Below, piece after piece: positions 32,902-45,918 of a DNA stretch of 64,000 bases. Within the stretch, counting starts at the first letter, position 1, and each line of letters begins with the position of its first letter. The translations under genes were made by a program, and so were the position numbers. The notes under the pieces were generated by a model. The model did not search any database. It saw only the letters and a program-made list of their open reading frames with translations, and was not told where the DNA came from. Origin of the DNA: Mesodorylaimus sp. YZB2_4 (taxonomy: Eukaryota; Nematoda; Enoplea; Dorylaimida; Dorylaimidae); NCBI GenBank assembly GCA_030248295.1, contig JASANH010000514.1, positions 62,001 to 126,000 on the forward strand. The letters run 5' to 3'.

Positions 32902-33093
32902 ATGTCGTGGCAACCACCGTCCGAGGATCTCCTGGCCACTGTCCTAATGTCGCAAAAACAAAAGGAAATACGAGCTGTGAAGTCTATATCAAGAGAAGAA
33001 GGTGTATCGGCGGAATGGATGTCGAAATTGGAACTAACAAATCTAAGGATAAGACGATTGGAGAAGAAGATATCTGGGTATCACTTCAAATGA
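32902..33093 (+). CDS. MSWQPP-family small protein, copy 10
   Basis: Intronless, 63 residues, starting MSWQPPSEDLLATVLMSQKQKEI. The tail has SISREEG, EWMSKLE and RIRRLEKK and is strongly basic towards the end. It is the intact partner of truncated copy 3. Its tail aligns with copies 1 and 5 (SIS, E.W/M.., RR.EK), which defines subgroup A. An overlapping frame starting at 32883 covers the same bases but keeps no conserved peptide between copies. Function unknown; the basic C-terminus could bind nucleic acid or membrane, which is speculation. Confidence 0.76.
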   Translation: MSWQPPSEDLLATVLMSQKQKEIRAVKSISREEGVSAEWMSKLELTNLRIRRLEKKISGYHFK

Positions 33094-34116
33094 AGGATTC
33101 GTATGCTTTTATCAGTTTATCAGTTATCAAAATGTGCAGTTTTGTTTTGTTGCTGCAATGACCTTTTGATCAACTTGTAGCCATGCGTGCAAGTGCTATG
33201 TCTTAAGCAAAACTTTTCTTGTGCGATTTAATTCTTGCTTATGATGCAAAGTTTGTGTTGTATATCAGCAGCTCGAATACTGGCCTTTGTGGGCATGAGT
33301 GTTATTTGTTGTGTTACAACAGAATCTTTGTTTGAGCCACTTGGTAAATGTACAAGCGCAATTTTTCCGAAGTTGGCTCCATAAGCTTTGCATAAACACC
33401 AATTGCAAACCCTTTTTCTGCCCGATTCCCAAGCTAGTTTAGGAAGGGTAGCATCATATACTCTCGTAACTGCCTCACCAGCCACCTAAAACTGTCATGA
33501 ATCGCATTTTACTTCCTCTTAAAACAGTACATGGTCGCGAAAGTGAGAATATTTATTGTGATACTTCGATCGGGAGGCGGTTCTAGTCGCAACAAAGGGC
33601 ACAGACATTTTACAATCCCATAAAATCATTCGCAGGTCTCTTTATAATTCAGCAGACAGATGGACAACTTATCGTTAGCCGATACTTCAGACTCGAATAT
33701 TCGAGAGCTCTTATGAGCAGACTTTTTGTTGATAATAAAAAGACACGACAGACGAGCCAGACAGTGTTATTTTCTTTCTTTATTTGCACCTGTTTGCGCC
33801 ATCGGTGCGAAATCGCTCAAATTGAATGCTCTTTTGCAAAAACACCATACTGGGATATTCTCGAATGTTCAACAGCCAGACGTATTGGTTTGCGTAAGAG
33901 TAATATAAGGGGCCAATTAGTGGCTTAACAACAAGTAGCGGTAACGTAGATGCAAGTTGTGCAAGTTACCTTCGCTCCAATCCTAGAAGCTTCTCCGAGC
34001 TTCGTTCTCGACTTGATTATTCGATAATTTTCTGGCACAAGATGCCCAGCCAATGAGCTGGTTATAAAAGGCGACTAGAAGCAGTGATCAACAGTCATCT
34101 TCCGCTACGATGCAAA
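33094..34116. other. Non-coding stretch
   Basis: Only the promoter of copy 11 is recognised, with TATAAA at 34063-34068. Confidence 0.45.
34063..34068 (+). promoter_or_regulatory. TATA box of MSWQPP copy 11
   Basis: TATAAA in GGTTATAAAAGGCG, 49 bases before the ATG at 34117. Confidence 0.6.
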
Positions 34117-34311
34117 ATGTCTTGGCAAACGCCCTGCGAAGACTTGATGGGCTCCGTGCTTGTCATGAAATGCCACCCTGCTTCACCGGTAGAAAAGTTG
34201 CCCTTGTTGCCGAAGGCCAAACAAGCGCCGTCTTTGCAAGAATCGTCATATCCCGTCGCTGATTCGAGAATGCTTCCTCCCCAAATGGACCTGCCCTATT
34301 ATCCGTGCTAA
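34117..34311 (+). CDS. MSWQPP-family small protein, copy 11
   Basis: Intronless, 64 residues, starting MSWQTPCEDLMGSVLVMK; Pro5 is Thr. The tail is proline-rich (HPASPVEKLPLLPKAK, then LPPQMDLPYYPC), unlike other copies, and probably disordered. GSVL after DLM is shared with the 51194 copy. Eleven codons upstream are open in frame, but the TATA-to-ATG spacing matches the family when the motif Met is used. Function unknown. Confidence 0.73.
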   Translation: MSWQTPCEDLMGSVLVMKCHPASPVEKLPLLPKAKQAPSLQESSYPVADSRMLPPQMDLPYYPC

Positions 34312-36769
34312 AAATGGAAAGAAATGCGTCCTGGCTCTTTTTAAACTCGCTAGCTTGCGTAAAGAGTGACGGATATACTGGCTTGACGAGATGCTAAGAA
34401 ACATGTCATCTGGCCGACGTAGACCCGGTATGTCACTCTGCATGTGCGTATTCCGTGCCCTGTGCTTTTAGTGCCTAATCTAATTTGCATGATCTCGCTC
34501 TTGCCATGACTAGCCATTTGTTCAATTCTGTATATTTAGCTGTAGAAAATATTAAAAATGTGATTGTCCCGTTTAGCCATATTGACTGCTGTACTCGACC
34601 CCTCTGCTCCCGTTTATTCGCATGCATACTGTATCCCACGCCAAGCAAAGCAAGTGCTACAGTGCAATTTACATGCACACTACAGTGTGCACTTGCTACA
34701 TGGCGGCTGCTCAACTGTCCCTGCTTCAATCCTTCTATGAAGGTGGCGGTACTTGGTTCCTGGACGAGGAGTACCCGGGGGTGCAGTTCGCTCACTCACC
34801 GCGAGGTCGCTCAGACCAGACACGCAAAGGAAGTCCTGTCTGATGGACACTTCGAGACAGAGTAAAGACGTGAGGGGTACAGATCAGGCAGCTCGTAAGC
34901 CAAAGAGACTCCACGCAGATAGCCAAGTAGAGTGGCAGCCAAAAGGGACCAGTTCCCAGGCAGGCCCATTGCCAAGCCCCAGTGAAAATGGACCCTCATG
35001 TCATGTTATTTGAAATTTGTAGCTCGAAAAGGGAATGGTCGTTGAGATATAAGCAAGATCCTTCTCCGGTCTTAGGTTGTTTTTGAAGGTCCAAAAACCG
35101 AATTTGGAGGTGCAGTCAGATGCGCACGCCAGTTTATCACTCGCTAGACAAGTTGCTTCTATCCCTGGAGATCTTTCGAAAGGTAGATAAAGTTGCGAGT
35201 GGGGCACGACTCTCTCAACGGCTCAAAAACGTGTTCATCGTGAGGTCAACTTTCAGAGTTATGTGCACTGTCAAAATGTGCCCTGGGGAGGCCTGGGGAT
35301 TGCGAGTCCGTTTCGCACGCGGCGTATATACTTGTAGTACAGGCACGTAGAGATAGGCGAACGTATATGCTTACACTACCTACAGGCTGGATGCATTTAT
35401 GATAGGCATTATGGTAGCCTTCAGCGTGGGTTGTCGTGCGCAAGTCGTTACTGTTCCAATTGTTCCAGATCGACAAAGTAAGTGACGATGAGCACCATTC
35501 ATCCACCTCGCGTCAAAGTCTGGAACGAGTGCCTGCAAATTGGCATCAGCTGCTAAAGTAGGCAGCTTCCGGAATTCCAACTTTAATCCAAAACTTTGCT
35601 CCAAGCCAGGTTATGGCTATAGCTTTGACAAAGACTACGGCGAGGCGGCGTCATGACAGCGTTATAAGTCACACTCATATTATTTGCGGGAGTTTAAATC
35701 TGATTGATCCCTGCGTTGCCTATCTTTTAGCGTGTATGTAGTGTGAGTATATCGCTCGTTTATCTCTTAACGTGCCTGTAGTATCAGTGTATACGCCGCG
35801 TGCTGAACGGACTCAGCTCACTCGAACAATAGCGTGTCCGGAACCTGCCCACTCCCGGCCAGGGGAGACTCTTCCACTTTCCTCCCAACCTCTCAGGGAA
35901 TGCATTCGAGTAAAGCCAGTATGCCACGATTGCTATTTCTCAGGTCGTTCAGTGAAGAATGATAGCATTTTCACAAAAACTTGCGTCATACTGGCAATAT
36001 ACTGTACCTCACTGAACAAAAGGGTTTTTTTTGGTTCCAGACAATTGTTTCAAAAATATGGGTTTTTATGGGTTGGGTTTAAGTTTTCAAAGATCGGTTT
36101 CAGTTGAGTTCGTCTTCAAAATTTTTGGGCTGGGTTCGGGTCGGACTGTGAACCCATAGTCGGATCTGGATTGCAAGTGTTTCGCGCCGAGTGAGTACTT
36201 TGAAATCCGAGTCGAAATGGGTCAAAAAGTATCATGGCATAAAAGACTCATCTTCATGTCTAACCTGTGAGTCTCCTCCCACCTCTCGCACTTATTGTGC
36301 ACGCCAAGTCGGTCGGTAAGGCCACGAACCCCATGTAGGTGGGGGCCCAGGAGTTATGGATCAAATCAGCAAAATGTTTTGTTCTTATAGAAGCGTGATC
36401 TTCGTCATAGTCCGCTGGTCCAATCTCTTGACTCATGCTTTTATTCAGAACACCGTGACTTATAGTCTGGCGCCCTGTGCACAATGTAGTAAAATCTGCA
36501 AGAAAATATGCCTTTTCATTAACATACAGACCTCAACCAGACGAAGTGAATGTCTATGAAAAAGTCAACGGCAATGAAACATGCATGCATAAATAGAGTT
36601 CCAATGTGCTGTGCATAAATGTCATGAAGACAGCTGATTCACCAGTCGGAAAGTGCATTGTGGATGACTGGCATGGCCTACATATAATGGGTTAGGCCCA
36701 GCCACTGATCCAGTGGTGCTGCGACGTCAGATTGGCAAGTGAATCGGAAATTGTAGCAGCGTTGGTGCC
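34312..36769. other. Non-coding stretch
   Basis: Open frames at 34485-34865 and 35772-36107 have no domain, conserved relative or splice context. GGGTT/GGTTTG-rich patches at 36020-36140 look like degenerate repeats. AGCAAGTGC near 34650 has its complement near 34690. Confidence 0.4.
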
Positions 36770-38470
36770 ATGTTTGTAGCGGAGTCGATTATTTCTGTTT
36801 GCTTGATTGCCATTGCGGCTGCAGTAAGAATTCAGGGTCGCAGTTTCATTAGATAGCAGTATCTGTAGACAAGTATTTTCCTGTTAGCCGTGCTTTTCAT
36901 TACACTGGTTTTCTTTCAAACTGAGGACCACCAGCAGTCGAAACAGGACTTGATATCTTGACCTAAGCTCCTAAAAACTCGACTATCATTCCCAATGACC
37001 CAGGATTCCTGGGATGAATCCTAGTCCCCTTGTAATCCGCATTTGCTCCAAGAATATTTCTTGTTTAGAACCCATTGTTTACGGGGCTGTGCCACAGAGA
37101 GCACGAAACCTACAGCGCCTGCGGCAGTGCATGCACTCCATCGTGCAGCAACCCACGTCCAAATTGTCAACCTTCATGCGTGCCTGGTTGTTTTTGCGAA
37201 GAAGGCTATGTCAGAGACGCCAGGGGTGAATGCGTTATTCTTGACACATGCCGCTGTAAGTACACTTGCTTGAATTAAAAAATTTTTTAATGTTTCGATA
37301 TTCAGCCAGCTCAAGCGGATATCGTAAGTGCGGACCGAATGAAAGTTTCAAGAAATGCAAGCGAACTTGCGAACCAACGTGCAAGGACAGTGATCCACTT
37401 GAGTGCACTGAGCCGTGCATCGACTACGGTTGTCAATGCAGGCACGGGTTCGTCAGGGACAGGAATGACGACTGCATTCCGAAGGCCATGTGCACTGGTA
37501 AGGCCGCTCATATACTGTAACTTGAACTATTGGCAGCAGCTCACACCTTGAGTGTGCCTCCCTATAAGATTTTTTACTCCAAAGTTCATACCATGTCATG
37601 CCAAGGTTCACTCGTCACCTGCGCAAAGGAAAGCCTTCAAATCTCACTGATGTGAGCCCGGTTGGCTGACTAGGGCAAAACTGAAGCATGGCGGTCAGTC
37701 TATACTCGAACTTTTGTTACTCAGGCTTGGTCTAGAATGAGGTGGGAGTAGATTAAAGGCGTGAAAATGAGTTAGCAATACCTACTATGGGTAGCATATT
37801 CACCACGCGATTGATATCCGTAGAATAGGTGCTGCTGATTAATCGAGTGAAACCTGATGAAGGGTCTTGACTGTTCAGTCCTTGCTACTTGCTAAATCTG
37901 CTGGAGAACGATAACAAAGCAAAAGTCCAACTGCGTACGGCCACACTATAAAGCAATTAGAATATCGACTTTGCCTCAGTGTGACTGCTTCATAAACTGA
38001 AGTCATGTAATCATCATTTATAAACCTTAGCGCAGACTCTAAGGCCACATCGACAAGGAAACTTGGCCCACCCCAGTGCAATCCGGTCGATTTTAAAATA
38101 CCCTGCTTCCATTTCAGGTAAGAAACGTTGCGACAAGAACGAAATGTGGTCGAATGACAGCCATGTGCCAGCCATTGAATGTCAACCACGTTGCGAGAAT
38201 CAAAAACCCAACAAAAAATGTCCCCTTTATTTTACGAATGGCGGATGCGTGTGCAAGGAGGGTTTCGTAAGGACGCGTGATGGCGACTGCGTTGCACCGA
38301 AAAAGTGCAAGAAACTAACTAACAAACCTCGCTGCTGCCGCGATGGGTTCGATAACTCCTGCTCTGCTGAAGAACGCAGGCGCTGCAGGTCGGATCGTCG
38401 ATGTAAGCCCCATATCTACGATCTCATGCCTTCTCTCGAAACAGAACTCGAAATTTTTAGGCCTTGGTGA
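36770..38470 (+). CDS. Secreted protein with three TIL domains
   Basis: Four exons join in frame: 36770-36823, 37069-37255, 37306-37497 and 38118-38470, with GT-AG ends and phases 0, 1 and 1, giving 261 residues. Exon 1 is a signal peptide (VAESIISVCLIAIAAA). Exons 2, 3 and 4 each carry one trypsin-inhibitor-like cysteine-rich (TIL) domain, recognisable by ETYSACGSAC...CVPGCFCEEGYVRD and the parallel GCQCRHGFVRD and GCVCKEGFVRT segments. Such domains usually inhibit serine proteases and are exported. One domain per exon with phase-1 joins allows repeat gain or loss. The last exon adds a cysteine- and arginine-rich tail (CCRDGFDNSC...RRCRSDRRC) outside the TIL pattern. The third domain is less regular than the first two. 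Confidence 0.88.
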
Positions 38471-39417
38471 TGAGAGCTGCGGCAAAAAATAGCGGTGGTG
38501 CAAGAGATGGGCAAGAGATGCGTGACATGAATTAATGAGAATCAAACACAGAACAATAATTATTTGACAAAAAAATATTTGTATGAGTTTTTTGAAGAAA
38601 ATGACTTGTCAGCATGCATACTGTTTCTGACAACTATCATTTGCTTGCCAATTAAAATTAATTTGATTCCGTGCATGTGAATGCTCTGCTGCAAAAAGTC
38701 TCCTGCTCCTGCTTTTTAGAGGCATGAGAATGTTGATTAGAAGTAGAAGACGTACTAGATTCGTTGGGGTACTCTAAATTTGACAGGAGAAGTACAGATC
38801 AACTCAAGCCTTATCGTTAGATTATCAGCAGCGGCAGCATCAGCACCACACCGACTTACATACATGTACAGTACACTCAGAATGGGGAAAATAGGTGTGG
38901 GAAAAGCTGCAGATGGCTTTGAAATGCCGCAAAAGGAAAAACATGTTGGAATTATGTAGTTATCACAAACGGTGATTCAGACATAGAAAAATCGGGTCAA
39001 CTCTAAAGCCCAAAGTACAGTTCGATGCGATGCGTCAATTAAGCGTGCGATGCGACACTTCTGGGTCAACTGACACTGTAAAAAGGTGCCTAAAGGCCGT
39101 AGTATAGTTCGATGCGATGCGACGTGTTGTGTGCGATGCGATCGGTACCAATACGATGCGACGTGAAGCTGTGCGATGCGTCACGTTCCGATGCGCCATA
39201 TTGCTAAATCCATGCAGAATACAGAATGCAAACAGCCTTTACTGTGCCATTCATATCTACCCATCATTTTCCCTGCTTAATCCACATTGCAGAATGACGT
39301 GGACCATTCAAGCATGAGTGCATACCTCGTGCATACAAAACCGGGCTAAACATTTTCAAAAGATAAACACTCAAATGATGCAACCCTGTACCCGCTTACA
39401 ACAGAATTTGAAGCGAA
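38471..39417. repeat. Intergenic region with GCGATGCG array
   Basis: Lies between two convergent genes. From about 39020 to 39195 the octamer GCGATGCG or GCGATGCGA recurs about eight times with irregular spacing. No ORF or RNA gene is recognised. Confidence 0.65.
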
Positions 39418-42400
39418 TCATTTCGGTGAGACTGATTTGTGCAATTTCACCAACTTATCCATCTCCGTATTCAAAATGTCGATTTGCGTAGCTAGCAAGT
39501 CCTGACTACGCCTCATATTTGACAAAGATTGTTGCATTTGATTTTGCAATTTTGGAAGATCAGAGAGTGTGCAGCTTTGCTCGCTCAATCGCCGATGATT
39601 CCACTTGATGCAACGAAAACTAAAATGGCACTAGGAGCTTTGCATATAGTATGTGATAAAGCCTGGTCTCGCATACCGATGAATAGCTGTCAGAAACTTG
39701 CGCTGATGAATTCGCAGTTTGTGCTGATCGATTGCTGTTTGTGATTTTCGATAGCGGTGGATAAACCATGTGTGCTGGAGGATGGCTGCTGCTGTCTCCT
39801 TCTTCTGTAATGATAATAAGAATGTATGACTAGAAGACCAAAATGACACGCGTTCCTAACCGTCTTACTATACTGCATGTATTGCTTAGCATCTCCAGAG
39901 GATACAAGACGCATTCTAGTCTACGCAGTCACTAGCAGAGAGAGAGAGGAAACTGGGATTTCTTGAATGCAGAACTGGCAAATATTCAGCTTCTGCAGTA
40001 GACCTGAACAAAAATCTTCCTAAAAACAAATATCGGGTAGGACGAAAAATCCATAAAATCTAGAAATTTTCTAACTTTTTCTGCATATCACTTATTCCTA
40101 CGTGCGAGCGCTGATACAGTTTTGGAAAAAAGATTCAGTTTCAGTAACAGTCAGCTGAATCAATGAATCTCATTGAACTGAATGATGCAGTTTTTTCAGA
40201 AGAATTTCGCATCTAGCTATGAACACCTGACGAGAAAAATCTCTACTTTTCTTCATTCAAATAACCATTCTTTCGCATTTAAGACTTTAAACAGCTCACA
40301 AGTTAACCTTGCAACCGTTTTTATTCGAACGTGCCATAGCCAATGATTTGAATTCCTTTCGGTGCAAAAGAAAGCTCTGAGCAAAATATTTAGCTCGTCT
40401 GGCCAACTACTCAGCAGAGGTCAGCACCCGATGTCCAGCAAATTTTTTGGAAATCCCTTCGCTTTGTTTGGGTCTTTTGTGAGAAAAAATCAGAAGCAGA
40501 GGGATGGAAGGCGGAACCGAAGCCCATAACCTGAACAGCGAGTTCAGAAGAACCAACTTTCTGTCTCCTCACTACAAGAATACAAGTATTGTACACAAAA
40601 ATTTAACAAACCTGCAGGATTTCAGGCGCTGACCTGTGCGGACCAGCGGACCAGAAGTGTCCAATTTATTCAGTAGAGCTTTCATTCCCACTGGTAACAT
40701 TGCAGTTATCGAATATGTCAAGCTAAACTCATTGATTGGCAAAGCTTTCTAAGATCAAGGAGATGTAACTTTAAAATATTGTTAATAAAATGATTGAAAT
40801 TGAAGAAATCATGTTTTATATATTTTTATATTGCCGACTGCTTTTCACCATGGGCCTCGCACAGCTTTTAAACCTTTACACTCGGCGCTCACCTGGCAGG
40901 AAACGATAAAGCACTACAAATTGTGAAGAGTGGCAAGTTTTCTCTATATTTAGACCGAAATTCGAGCGGATCCATTTTTACGGTCATTCAGGGCTTTTTT
41001 AAGGATGACAAAATATGCCTCTAACACGCGATCAAGATAACTCGAATCAGCAATTCGTCTGGCTGCGTTTCGTTTCTGTTTGAGATCTACACGAACATCC
41101 GCAAACAGATCACTAAATTTCATAAACGCAGTGATTCGAAAATTGAATCTAACTGAATTATTCAGTTACACTTAAATTCAGTTTTGGCGAAGAGATTTAG
41201 TTTCAGTTTTAGTTGCAGTTGACTGCATTAAAAAGATTCAGTTAATTGATAGATTCAGTCTTAGTTTCAGTTAAAAGTATTAACGCTACTCCCTACAGCA
41301 GGTGCCTGGAAATCTTCGTCGGGTGTCTGGCTGATAAAAGCAGAATATAAAGATAAAGGAGAAACCAGCAGATAAAATGAGTAAAAAAGGTCCGTAGCAC
41401 AACATTTTGGGGTATACTGTAAAATTCTTTCTGATGAATACCCTGGTTGCATACTTACCAATCTACCCAATTTCGAATCAGTTATGAAGTTGTTGACTTG
41501 CTTTTCAGCACATGTAAGTTCCATTCGCTTACTGATAACTGCTATCAATGCCGATGAGACACCCGCTCCCTAAATCAGGACCAATATACTTGGCTGCAGG
41601 GGCATGCATATCTTATCGATATACCATTATGCCAGTTGTAATTGCCAGCGCTCGTCCGCAGTAGGTCTGAGGGATTAGGTCCCCGTACCCTATCGATGTG
41701 AACGTGACAATGACCAGCCATATCGAGTTCAGATATTGATTCCGCTCACTCACTCCATTGTACCTGAAAATCGTCAGGGATAAGTTTACAGTAAATATTC
41801 AAAAAATATCCCAGTGAGTCAGAGGCGGGGAATTTATTTGAGGGAAACAAGTTTTGGGGGAATTTATGAATGGGGAGCTGACTTTGTCATCGAAGTCTCC
41901 TAAACAACTGTTTCCTACCGTCTTTACCTCCTTTTCCATTCAAAGTATCATGGGGTGTGTGATCACTGCATACCTATTAATAAACTAGGGAGTAGGGTTA
42001 CTAAAATATGGACGAGGGCAAACCAATGACATGTGCGTGGACTCGAAAACTCACCTTTCACACTGTGTCAGTAGCCAAGACATACTAATCCAAAATGCAA
42101 CGGCAAATGTTATGAGCGCGCTAAGAGGCCTTTCGTGCATCATGGTTTTCAATGCAAACGGGAAATCGACATTGACGTAATTTAAAGCCGCGATGCTTCG
42201 TGTTGCAGGGTCCTGATATCGCCGATTATGCAATGCTATGAATCGGCAAATCAAGAATGAGCGAAGGAACATCGGGACTGACAGTACAGCATCCAGTGGA
42301 ATATAAGTGGATACGGCTGTTCGATGATTTTGTGCGAATCGTTGCCAATCGATTTCGATATTTCCTGAAATCGATAATCTGAGGTACACAGTTTTTTGAT

Positions 42401-43373
42401 TACTCAGAAACTTACCCGGGAAAGGACAAACAGCACAGATAGCCAACTCGACAGCACATTGCAAAACACGTTCGAGCTGCAGTGTCACACGCCAGTCGTC
42501 AGCACCACTGGAGATCAGCGATATCTACAGCATGGCCAAACATTGTTTTTCCTCCTCGATAGAAGTTTCAAAAATCAAACATTACCTTCGCGGTCAGCCA
42601 ATGATACCGTACGATAAAACCCAGTAAAATGCAATTAGTCGACACAATAAACGATTTGATAAAATTTGAAGCGTAGTCACCCTAAAAATATGAAATTTCA
42701 GCGAAATGACTTATAATATTTCTAGTATTTTCGAGCAGCCGATCAGCTAGCGCAAGTCTTACACTGATTGGCACTTCAAGCGACGTCCCATTTTGGGATC
42801 TCAGATCAAATTCAACACAACTAACCAGCAAAAAATGCGTACCTTCGAAATAATTCTAGAAGCGCACAACTCCGATTCGACCACCGTCAATATAATGCCA
42901 ATCATGGCTAGGGCGACACTCCAATCGCAGGCTCTCATTCTTTTATGCATCAATTGCTTCCTCGTGTAATAGACATCATTGCCTTTCTTTTGCAATGCAT
43001 AAAAATTTTGCGGCCTAGCGACGCGCCTGCGCCGTAATGAAATATCGTTTTTCTTTTCTAGTCGATTCGATTTGCACTGCACAGTTTCATCGATCGTAAT
43101 TGCATCAATTTCGTTGCGGTCGCAAGGTGATCTTAGCAGACTTTCTCGTTCAATTTCGATGGTCGGATCAGATACAGCATTTGGTAACTGATCCATCAAC
43201 TCGTGCTCTTCAGCACTAGCCGTCATGGGCGATATGGGAGCGGAGCCATTCGATAGGAGCCATTTGTATTTGGGAGAATAACCCGAAACTTGCATAAATT
43301 GGTGACTGACGTCGTAAAGTGCATTGCAACTTTGATGATCAGACGACCTGACCAAACTCGATTCAATGTTCAT
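39418..43373 (-). CDS. SK-type calcium-activated potassium channel
   Basis: Seven exons join in frame to 558 residues: 43373-42843, 42681-42586, 42524-42055, 41763-41625, 41569-41459, 39804-39677 and 39619-39418, all GT-AG. Residues 150-170 are S1. Exon 2 holds S2 and exon 3 holds S3-S5, with GADDWR, the SVPMFLR S4 region and RSIAALN. Exon 4 has the pore helix and filter TSIGYGDL (GYGD about 391-394), and exon 5 has S6 and the MELTCAEKQVNNF linker. Exons 6-7 carry the calmodulin-binding domain (AAAILQHTWFIHRY, RIHQRKFLTAIH) and a C-terminal coiled coil. SK channels open when calmodulin bound to this region takes up calcium. The protein sits in the plasma membrane and damps excitability. The N-terminal 110 residues are not conserved. 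A further 5' exon cannot be excluded. Confidence 0.93.
40131..41277. repeat. TTCAGTT-rich repeat blocks in SK intron 5
   Basis: Intron 5 (41458-39805) is 1654 bases, against 55-291 for the other introns. It contains two blocks, about 40131-40200 and 41135-41277, built of degenerate TTCAGTT/GATTCAGTT units. Confidence 0.5.
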
Positions 43374-45918
43374 CGCCGCATCCGAGTACGTGTGTCTGAT
43401 GCGACCACCCCGGATGGTTGATGCCTGAAGAAAGGCAAGAAACTCTGCTAAAGCGGATCTACGTGAAGCATTGAAAGTAGGTGAGAGAAAAGATATTTGG
43501 ACCCTGTTTATAAGAAGGACCGCATGATGAGAGGATGCGGTGAAAGAGGGGAGGCAGGTGAAAATTTAATGCCGCTACGAGTGTGCTTATATTGCACTGA
43601 ATCAAAAGCCGCCGCGACCTGTTTAGCGATAAAATCTGCAGGGAATGGACGTGAACTACTTTTAAGAAATCGACTGAGAAAGACCAAGTTTGTCAGTCAA
43701 AGGGAATCCTGGAATCGTTAAAGGCACATCGGATCGTATATATGTCATATGCATCCCAGTGGCCCGATCGAAACTAACAGTATCATGCCCTCGAAAGGCG
43801 AAACTAGAATGAGACTAAAACACATTAGAAGACATTAGCTTCCCCTCGGTCAATGGGGTAGCGCGTGCAGACATCGGAAGCCCGCTCTAATGACCATGTC
43901 TACACTGCCATATGCCACGAAATGGTATGCTAGGAGAAGATGAATTCCCACATTGGCCCCTAAAAAGGCAATGAAAAGACACAAACATCGGGCGCCGTAT
44001 CAGCAGCGATCCTGGACTGGAACAGACACTGCAGTTGGCTTCAGGATTATTAGGAAAATTAGGAGTTTATTAGACGCTAAAAAAGTTTTTAAACAGATGA
44101 GCAAACTTGGACTTATCCAATGATACTCGAACTAGAGTCGATGAAATCGGTCAAACTTGCTTTTATCTGGAAGTTGCTGTAAGCAGAGATAGAATTACGG
44201 TAGAACAGACGGATCAAAGGGTGAGAAATAAGATTTCAATACATTTGAAATGCGGGAATGATTTTGGGACCCATCATTTAATATCAGAAAACTTTTTTTG
44301 ATAACACACTGTATTCGGTAATAAAGACAATTTTTTCCGGACCCGTCATACAGAGGCTGATTTGAGAGGGTGGGGAAGAACAAAGGTTCACTTTGGAACC
44401 CCTTATAATCAATGACATTAGCCAACAAAAAATAAATAACATTAAAATCCAGGACAACACTCCATTGCGCTGGCTCTTGGGGGGGGGGGGGGGGGGGGGA
44501 GGCAGAATTCAAGGTCTAAGATGGGCTTCAGCTGTTTCTAAAGGTTCTTTTTGAGACATGATTGTCAAATAGGCACATTTAAAAAGGTTGCCATACTTGA
44601 TCCAAATTTCCACCCTTCATTTCATAATATAATATGCCCCTCCCCGGGGCTTAATAATTTTAAACTTGGCTCAGGGCTTAGCAGCTCACGGCCAGGCTAA
44701 AACTAGCCACCTAATTAATCGATTCTGGGTCAGGGGGACAGTGAATAAAACGAAGGCACTTTTTCAGGTTGTCAATTTTCAGATTACAAGACCGCTAAAA
44801 CTGTACAGTGAACCTTCAAAACTAAGTCTCTCCTTGAACGTGGGCCACGCCGATCGATCGACTTCCAAGTCGTTTCTAACCAGCGAGGATTAATTACATA
44901 TAAAACCAGTTTCGACAAAGATGTTTAATAGCCGCAAAGAAATCAGTTTTCTGAGCTTTATAATGCGTACAGCTTCGAATAAGTCAGTTTGGGGATTGCT
45001 TGCTTATTGCCGTAACAACGACATAGTTTCGCCTTCAGTTCAGAGAGACACTAATTTTGAGTGCGAGGTAGGCATTGATTAAACAAGTCAAGACAGCAAG
45101 AAGAGGCCAGGAAGTACGGAGAAATTACAAGGATACCTCGGGCTATGTTCCAATTTCGCCCTCCTCCTGTGCAGCAAGCCTGCGGCTATGATCTAAGACG
45201 CTGCACTGGAAACCATGCAAAAATTTCACGCGTTTTTTGCTTTATAGATAATAAACGATAACCATGAAAACCCTATTTAGGCACCCTTAATTTCCCCCAT
45301 AACAAACGCGCGTGTTTAAAAATGCCTTATGCGTGCCTACTTCGAATAACGTGCAAAAATACAGGTAACTTTTTCGGTCTTCCTGCGCGCGAACTCAAAT
45401 TTAAACTTAAATTCGCGCCAATATTTGCTATGACTTTTTGGCGCCTCCTGAAACGCCTGTTATTTTTGCTTGCCCTTCATCGCAAATGCATCCATAAAGA
45501 CGAATAAATTTTTGTATTATTTGCCATGCAACCCCACAATATCGGCTGATGGGAATTATTTGTTCGAATGTTACAGCTATGACATGCGAAGATTGCTTTT
45601 CCGAGGTTTGAATATTGTAAAATCAGCGGCTTAAACGATCAGAGATCTAACATGGGGATACAGAATTTAATTTTTTAAAATAATGCTACGGTACAGTACC
45701 AGAGAATTTGACCAATTGGTACAGCTATATAGTCCCACATTCATTGAACATCAGTCAGTTTCCCACCTAATTCGACTCGAAGGACTATAGATCTCAGCAG
45801 AAAAGGCATAATGGGAATCATTTTGTTTTTAAAACAGGGCCTCAAGACGCGGAAGACAGGTGGCGCGAGAATTAAGATCGATCCGCTTTGTGAATAAGAC
45901 CCCTTATCAAGAAAACTT
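43374..45918. other. Non-coding stretch
   Basis: The 5' side holds the SK promoter. A run of about 20 G lies near 44480-44500. No other gene is supported. Confidence 0.4.

Noticed and set aside
39020-39195. CRISPR-like array
   Set aside because: The units are 8-9 bases with irregular spacing in animal DNA, so no repeat-spacer structure exists.
44475-44503. Long G runs here and at 59.6 and 60.07 kb
   Set aside because: Simple homopolymers; run lengths may be sequencing or assembly artefacts.
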